Below are positions 20,383 through 24,559 of a stretch of 24,559 nt of DNA, piece after piece. How positions within the stretch are numbered: position 1 is the first letter of the stretch; each line of letters opens with the position of its first letter. A model generated the notes under the pieces. It was not told the origin of the DNA and did no database searches. It saw only the letters and a list, made by a program, of their open reading frames with translations. A program made the translations under genes and the position numbers. Source of the DNA: a virus; IMG/VR virus record IMGVR_UViG_3300002144_000177, positions 1-24,559 of that record; one strand, 5' to 3'.

Positions 20383-21183
20383 GTGTCGTACACTACATCA
20401 GTTTATACTTATACAGTCAGACAAATCGTTGTTGTCTTGTCAGGCACAAGTCCGAGAAAATATATGCCAGTCTATTCAAAGCAACTAACGTTAAACAAAG
20501 GCGTTGACAATCAATTACAGTTTCAGTTTCTGAATCAGGAACAGAAGCCTGTCGATCTGTCAGCCATTGCTACAGCAAATCAACAAATTTCATTTAGAGC
20601 AATCAACTCAGATGGAACTGAAATCCTTTTCAGAAAGGCTTTAACACCTGTCCTTGATATCAACGGTATCTTTGTTCTTAATACATCGGCCGCCGAAATC
20701 GAAAACATTGCATCACAACAAGCATATTACTCATTAGAATGGCCAAGTGGAAATCTAAACTTACCTGTATTTGTTGATTCAAAAGCAGGAGCACGTGGCG
20801 ATCTTAATATAGTAGATTCAGTTCTACCTTCATTTGTTCCTTCAGAAACTGTTACAATACCAGACAGTCAAGCACTTCCGAGTGCTAACGCAAATGCAAA
20901 CTCAAACTCTGTTACATACTATTCAAGTGTTATCGGCACACAAGATAATCCTGTATTGACAACATCAATTGACTATGCAAACTATGTCGGTAACCTAACA
21001 CTTCAAGGCTCAACTTTAGTTGATGCTGACTTTTATGATATCAATTCATACCAATACGGCAATGCCGCAAACGGTAATAGTGAATCAGGAACTATTGGTT
21101 ATACTATCACTGGATATCATCCTTATATACGTCTTAAATTTGATTCCAATGTGGGTAACATAGTTACTATTTTGGCGAGATAA
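20383..21183 (+). CDS. Probable virion (baseplate, tail or fibre) protein
   Basis: A 266-residue protein from a GTG start with AGGAGAG 8 bases upstream. It lacks charged clusters and is rich in Ser, Thr, Asn, Gln and Val. The segment KQLTLNKGVDNQLQFQFLNQ, followed by PVDLSAI...ISFRAINSDGTE, resembles the N-terminal beta domain of BppU-type baseplate proteins, where an added material property is described by short strands. The second half contains repeats of Asn and Ser (ANANANSNSVTYYSS) and ends in beta strands (YIRLKFDSNVGNIVTILAR). There is no signal peptide. The late-type promoter immediately upstream supports a structural role. The exact part of the virion cannot be assigned. Confidence 0.7.
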   Translation: MSYTTSVYTYTVRQIVVVLSGTSPRKYMPVYSKQLTLNKGVDNQLQFQFLNQEQKPVDLSAIATANQQISFRAINSDGTEILFRKALTPVLDINGIFVLNTSAAEIENIASQQAYYSLEWPSGNLNLPVFVDSKAGARGDLNIVDSVLPSFVPSETVTIPDSQALPSANANANSNSVTYYSSVIGTQDNPVLTTSIDYANYVGNLTLQGSTLVDADFYDINSYQYGNAANGNSESGTIGYTITGYHPYIRLKFDSNVGNIVTILAR

Positions 21184-21197
21184 GTTACCCTCTTTAC

Positions 21198-21226
21198 TTG
21201 CTTCTTCTCTCGTTTTAGTTTATAAT
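21198..21226 (+). promoter_or_regulatory. Promoter abutting an ATG (leaderless candidate 3)
   Basis: TTGCTT (21198-21203), 17 bases, TATAAT (21221-21226), then 6 bases to the ATG of the primase gene at 21233, so RNA would begin on the A of the start codon. No Shine-Dalgarno is present anywhere in the 40 bases upstream, which makes this the cleanest of the three leaderless candidates. Confidence 0.6.
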
Positions 21227-21232
21227 AACGAA

Positions 21233-22207
21233 ATGTTTGATATACTTACGATTGCCCCTGGCAAAAAGAAAACGACACAAAGCGGTTGGACTTCGTTCAA
21301 TGCTCCGTGCTGTATTCATAATGGTCATAGTTTAGACAAACGTGGACGTGGCGGAATCAAAACAGATGGAGATGATTGGTCATATCATTGTTTTAACTGT
21401 AACTTCAAGTGTGGATTCAAACTAGGCAGGAACATCAGTAAGAATTGTCGTAAATTCTTGGGCTGGTGTGGTATGGATGACTCAGACATTAACAAGTGGT
21501 CATTGCATTCACTTCAACACAAAGACTTACTTGATTCTATTATAACTAAAAAGAAACAACATGTAGTACCTAAGTTTAAAGAAGTTGAAATGCCTGAGGG
21601 CGAATTGATTTATGCAGTAAATCCACAGCACAAAGTCTACATTGATTATCTTGCAACAAGAGGGTTGACACACAATGATTATCCTTTCTTAGTCACGCCA
21701 AACGAAGAAGGTCGAAACTCACAACGATTGATCATACCCTATACATACGAAAACAAAGTTGTAGGTAGCACGAGCAGATACTTAGACAACAGAGTGCCTA
21801 AGTTTATTAACGATCAACAACCTGGCTATGTATTTGGTATCGATCTACAAAAATCTGATTGGGAAGTGTGTCTAGTTTTTGAGGGTATCTTTGATGCAAT
21901 CTCAATGAATGGATGTGCATTAACTCATAACACGATTAATGACAATCAAGTTGGGGTGTTGAAAAAATTGGGTAAACGAATCATTGTAGTTCCTGATCAG
22001 GATAAGACAGGACTAGAGATATGTGATAGAGCATTAGAACTAGGGTTTGATGTATCATTACCTAACTGGGAAGACGATGTAAAAGATGCAAATGATGCGA
22101 TGGTAAAATATGGTAGACTGGCGACACTACTAAGTATACTTGAGACTGCAACAAGCAGTAAGATAAAAATAGAAATGATGAGGAATAAAATTGGCAAACG
22201 AATATAA
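21233..22207 (+). CDS. 61: DNA primase Gp61
   Basis: A 324-residue primase. The N-terminal zinc-binding domain carries Cys26, Cys27 and His29 (APCCIHNGH) and Cys53 and Cys56 (YHCFNCNFKCG). The TOPRIM domain has VFEGIFDAI (215-223, catalytic Glu) and VVPDQDKTG (252-260, paired Asp for metal). The length is close to T4 Gp61 (342). It makes primers for lagging-strand synthesis as part of the Gp41-Gp61 primosome. No ribosome binding site precedes the ATG. The 3' end overlaps the helicase gene by 17 bases. Confidence 0.92.
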   Translation: MFDILTIAPGKKKTTQSGWTSFNAPCCIHNGHSLDKRGRGGIKTDGDDWSYHCFNCNFKCGFKLGRNISKNCRKFLGWCGMDDSDINKWSLHSLQHKDLLDSIITKKKQHVVPKFKEVEMPEGELIYAVNPQHKVYIDYLATRGLTHNDYPFLVTPNEEGRNSQRLIIPYTYENKVVGSTSRYLDNRVPKFINDQQPGYVFGIDLQKSDWEVCLVFEGIFDAISMNGCALTHNTINDNQVGVLKKLGKRIIVVPDQDKTGLEICDRALELGFDVSLPNWEDDVKDANDAMVKYGRLATLLSILETATSSKIKIEMMRNKIGKRI

Positions 22208-23618
22208 TACAGATATGCAAGAACTTTTCTTGCGAATGATAGTAACAAATGCAGAGTTGTTTGTTAGGGTTACTAACATATTCAATCCAGAAAATTTTGA
22301 CAGAAAGCTAAGGCCAGTTGCAGAGTTTATGAGAGAACACACAATGGAGTATGGTATCTTGCCTAACTCTACACAGATCAAGGCAACGACTGGCGAGACT
22401 ATTGAATCAGTAGACGATATGGACGAAGCACATTCTGAATGGTTTCTTAATGAGTTTGAATCGTTTACAAAAAGACAAGAACTAGAACGAGCAATTATGA
22501 AATCAGCAGATTTGCTCGAAACAGGTGATTTTGGCCCTGTTGAAAAACTTATTAAAGATGCAGTACAAATCTCTCTGCAACGTGACATGGGAACAGATTA
22601 CTTTGAAGACCCAGCGGCTCGTTTGAACAAATACTATAATCAAGGTGGACAAGTTAGTACTGGCTGGGGTCAAATGGATAGACTATTGTATGGTGGCATG
22701 TCCAGACAAGAATTGAATATCTTTGCAGGCGGTTCAGGATCAGGTAAATCGTTATTGATGATGAATCTTGCTCTTAACTGGTTGGCACAGGGATTGAGCG
22801 GAGTATATATCACGTTAGAATTGTCAGAAGAATTAACATCATTGAGGACTGACGCAATGCAGACAGGTTTGAGTACAAAAGACATTCGTAAAGACATTGA
22901 CAATACTGCTCTTAAAGTTCGAATGTCTTCTAAGAAAATGGGTCAGTATCGAGTTAAAGGAATGCCCGCTCAAAGTAACGTGAATGATATTCGTTCTTAC
23001 TTAAAAGAAGTACAGATTCAAACAGGAATCAAAGTTGATTTTGTAATGGTTGATTATTTGGATCTTGTGATGCCAGTATCAATCAAAGTAAACCCGAATG
23101 ATCAATTTATCAAAGATAAATATGTATCAGAAGAATTGCGTAATTTGGCTAAAGAGTTGAATGTAGTTTTAGTTACTGCATCTCAGTTAAATCGATCTGC
23201 TGTTGAAGAAATTGAATTTGATCACAGTCATATTGCAGGTGGTATTTCTAAGATTAATACTGCTGACAACGTATTCGGTATCTTCACAAGCAGAAGCATG
23301 AGAGAACGTGGTAAGTATCAACTTCAATGTATGAAGTCTCGTTCATCTACAGGTGTAGGTCAAAAGATTGACTTAGAGTATGATATTAATACAATGCGTA
23401 TGAGTGATCCTGATGAAGATACAACTGATTTAGCAAGCATCACACAGCCTTCAGCACAAACTATCATGGCTAAATTTAAAACTACATCACAAGTTGGACA
23501 AGTAGATAGAGCAGTGCAAGAGCAACTAGAACCGTCCACTAAAGCGGTAAAAGGTGTAGGAATGAATGCAAAGTTAAGGCAGATGGTAAATGATCTTCAC
23601 CTAAACAATAAAGACTAA
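22191..23618 (+). CDS. 41: Replicative DNA helicase Gp41
   Basis: A 475-residue DnaB-family hexameric helicase. An N-terminal helical domain (to about residue 140) precedes the RecA-like motor with Walker A GGSGSGKS (180-187), GVYITLELSEE, Walker B VDFVMVDYLD (282-291), VVLVTASQLNRS, and a final SRSMRERG...KSRSSTGVGQ region carrying the arginine finger. The start codon is TTG with GAGG about 10 bases upstream, inside the primase gene. T4 Gp41 has the same length. It unwinds the fork 5' to 3' and recruits Gp61. Translational coupling to the primase gene suits their fixed partnership. Confidence 0.95.
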   Translation: MANEYNTDMQELFLRMIVTNAELFVRVTNIFNPENFDRKLRPVAEFMREHTMEYGILPNSTQIKATTGETIESVDDMDEAHSEWFLNEFESFTKRQELERAIMKSADLLETGDFGPVEKLIKDAVQISLQRDMGTDYFEDPAARLNKYYNQGGQVSTGWGQMDRLLYGGMSRQELNIFAGGSGSGKSLLMMNLALNWLAQGLSGVYITLELSEELTSLRTDAMQTGLSTKDIRKDIDNTALKVRMSSKKMGQYRVKGMPAQSNVNDIRSYLKEVQIQTGIKVDFVMVDYLDLVMPVSIKVNPNDQFIKDKYVSEELRNLAKELNVVLVTASQLNRSAVEEIEFDHSHIAGGISKINTADNVFGIFTSRSMRERGKYQLQCMKSRSSTGVGQKIDLEYDINTMRMSDPDEDTTDLASITQPSAQTIMAKFKTTSQVGQVDRAVQEQLEPSTKAVKGVGMNAKLRQMVNDLHLNNKD

Positions 23619-23621
23619 ATA
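23614..23621 (+). promoter_or_regulatory. Late-type box overlapping the gp41 stop (weak)
   Basis: ACTAAATA overlaps the gp41 stop and lies 22 bases before the next gene. The same octamer overlaps the stop at 2250-2257 before the di-iron oxidase gene. It differs from TATAAATA at two positions, and a TAA stop contributes half of it, so chance is a real possibility. Confidence 0.25.
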
Positions 23622-23642
23622 CATACAAGATAGGTAATAATT

Positions 23643-23882
23643 ATGCAAAAGAAAACACGAAGCCTTTTAGAAGAACTCGAAACTATCGGAGCCAATAGAA
23701 ATATTCCAGAGATGGTAGAGTCTCGTGCATCAAATGTTATTACTAGTGCTATTAATCTCATAGAGTATATCAGCCGACATTATGACAGCGACCAAGCAGA
23801 ATTACTTGAGAAAAAATTATTAAGTTCTATTAGAGGCCGCGATGTCACTCGTTTCTCTAAGACGATTAAGAAGGTAAAATAA
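23643..23882 (+). CDS. Small helical protein
   Basis: A 79-residue, basic, helical protein: KKTRSLLEELETIGANRNIP, EMVESRASNVITSAINLIEY, ISRHYDSDQAELLEKKLLSS and IRGRDVTRFSKTIKKVK. There are no membrane segments. Its start has TAGG about 9 bases upstream, and the following gene begins immediately after its stop. From memory small proteins of this pattern follow gp41 in other marine T4-like phages. Function unknown. Confidence 0.75.
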   Translation: MQKKTRSLLEELETIGANRNIPEMVESRASNVITSAINLIEYISRHYDSDQAELLEKKLLSSIRGRDVTRFSKTIKKVK

Positions 23883-24559
23883 ATGAAAATCGATGATGTA
23901 AAAGATATTAAAGAAGGTATGGCGGCAAATCTATTTGGTAGAGGCGCGGCAGCCGGAATCAACTCTAAGATCGGCAAACAAAAAGGACAAACGCAAGAAC
24001 ATATTCTTGCACAAGATATTTTCTTAACAGATTTTACAAGTGATGCTCTAGGAGCCATTCAGTCTGCCATTGATGCAGGGTTAATTTATAAAGAAACAAA
24101 AACCCGTAAAGCAAAAGTTGTAGATCCAGCGGCCGTTGCAGATCCACAAGCACAACCACAAGCACAACCTGCTCAAGCAAAAGCACCTAGACCACAAGGT
24201 GACGGTGGTAAAGCGGCACAAGCCGCTGTTCAAGCAACAAACAATTACATCAAAGGCATCTCTCAGCAAATGTCTAAGATACAAGATCCAAAGCAAAAAA
24301 TGGAGTTATCAAAAGAACTAGTTAACTACATGAAAGATCGTCAAGGTTATGCTGAATGGGAAAACGGTGTTAAGACAGCAGAAATGGTACTAAAGAAAAA
24401 CTTAGATCCTAAATTTGCAATGGGTCTGATCGGACAATTAAAACGTCCTCTAAAACAAGCACAACAAACACAATCACAAAACCCTAGTGCGGCTCCTAAA
24501 GGAAACGTACAAGAAGCATATGGCATCTACATGTTGAACCAACTTGCAGAAGCATGTGG
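23883..24559 (+). CDS. Ala/Gln-rich protein, 3' partial
   Basis: The frame opens at ATG 23883, directly after the preceding stop, and continues to the window end (225 codons visible, no stop). The N-terminus MKIDDVKDIKEGMAANLFGR is followed by a predicted helical section (HILAQDIFLTDFTSDALGAI). Next is a Pro/Gln/Ala-rich linker (ADPQAQPQAQPAQAKAP), then a second helical domain (YIKGISQQMSKIQDPKQKME and MVLKKNLDPKFAMGLIGQLK) and a second Gln-rich linker. No signal peptide. Flexible Ala/Gln/Pro linkers and the absence of enzyme motifs suggest a structural or internal virion protein, but that is inference. Confidence 0.75.
   Translation, partial: MKIDDVKDIKEGMAANLFGRGAAAGINSKIGKQKGQTQEHILAQDIFLTDFTSDALGAIQSAIDAGLIYKETKTRKAKVVDPAAVADPQAQPQAQPAQAKAPRPQGDGGKAAQAAVQATNNYIKGISQQMSKIQDPKQKMELSKELVNYMKDRQGYAEWENGVKTAEMVLKKNLDPKFAMGLIGQLKRPLKQAQQTQSQNPSAAPKGNVQEAYGIYMLNQLAEAC

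Noticed and set aside
22130-22588. 152-codon minus-strand frame opposite gp41
   Set aside because: It lies wholly over the gp61-gp41 junction on the other strand, has a Ser-rich, low-plausibility translation and no ribosome site; it is a shadow of a strongly supported gene.

Overview
The window reads as part of the genome of a T4-like (Straboviridae-related) marine myophage. It is AT-rich, densely packed and almost entirely plus-stranded, with overlapping starts and stops. It carries the T4-type replication and recombination core: Gp32 ssDNA-binding protein, UvsX, UvsY, UvsW, a DexA-type exonuclease, Gp61 primase and Gp41 helicase. It also has several small proteins whose style I associate with cyanophage and pelagiphage T4-likes. 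No integrase, tRNA, CRISPR array or insertion sequence was seen. The host cannot be named from sequence. A TonB-dependent receptor with an EEIVVMG TonB box would suit a Gram-negative, TonB-rich marine bacterium.

Layout. (1) 1-3559: the tail of an acidic zinc-knuckle protein, then an accessory block with a membrane-anchored glycosidase-like protein (ExDxxE motif), a small membrane protein, a small lipoprotein, a transglutaminase-like cysteine peptidase, an R2-like di-iron oxidase and a bL33-like ribosomal protein. (2) 3564-4025: a minus-strand island. (3) 4026-4447: a 422-nt regulatory region with a consensus sigma70 promoter, a late-type promoter and a structured gp32 leader. (4) 4448-7701: gp32, a BPSL0761-like protein, uvsX, two small genes and uvsY. 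(5) 7702-9360: two independently promoted genes, an unknown and an AAA+ ATPase, bracketed by terminators. (6) 9405-13478: an unknown gene, the TonB-dependent receptor and uvsW. (7) 13528-19947: a chain of about eleven closely packed, mostly overlapping genes, beginning with an apparently frameshifted conserved gene. It includes a radical SAM/2OG-dioxygenase fusion, DexA, a miniature DnaE-like polymerase relative and peptide deformylase. (8) 19907-20296: a convergent minus-strand gene. (9) 20383-21183: a probable virion protein behind a late-type promoter. (10) 21233-23618: primase and helicase. (11) 23643-24559: a small gene and a partial gene running off the end.

How it fits together. Gp32, UvsX, UvsY, UvsW, Gp41 and Gp61 form the recombination-dependent replication machine. 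Three operons carrying these genes (starting at 9405, 13528 and 21233) each have a TATAAT box ending only 5-6 nt before the first ATG, which suggests leaderless middle transcripts. Woven among them are host-directed functions: a ribosomal protein, peptide deformylase, a di-iron oxidase, a radical SAM-dioxygenase and an outer-membrane TonB receptor. The strongest candidates for undescribed biology are the TonB receptor, the 196-residue DnaE-like protein that keeps the three catalytic aspartates, and the radical SAM-dioxygenase fusion. All functional names come from motif recognition and memory of families; no database search was run.
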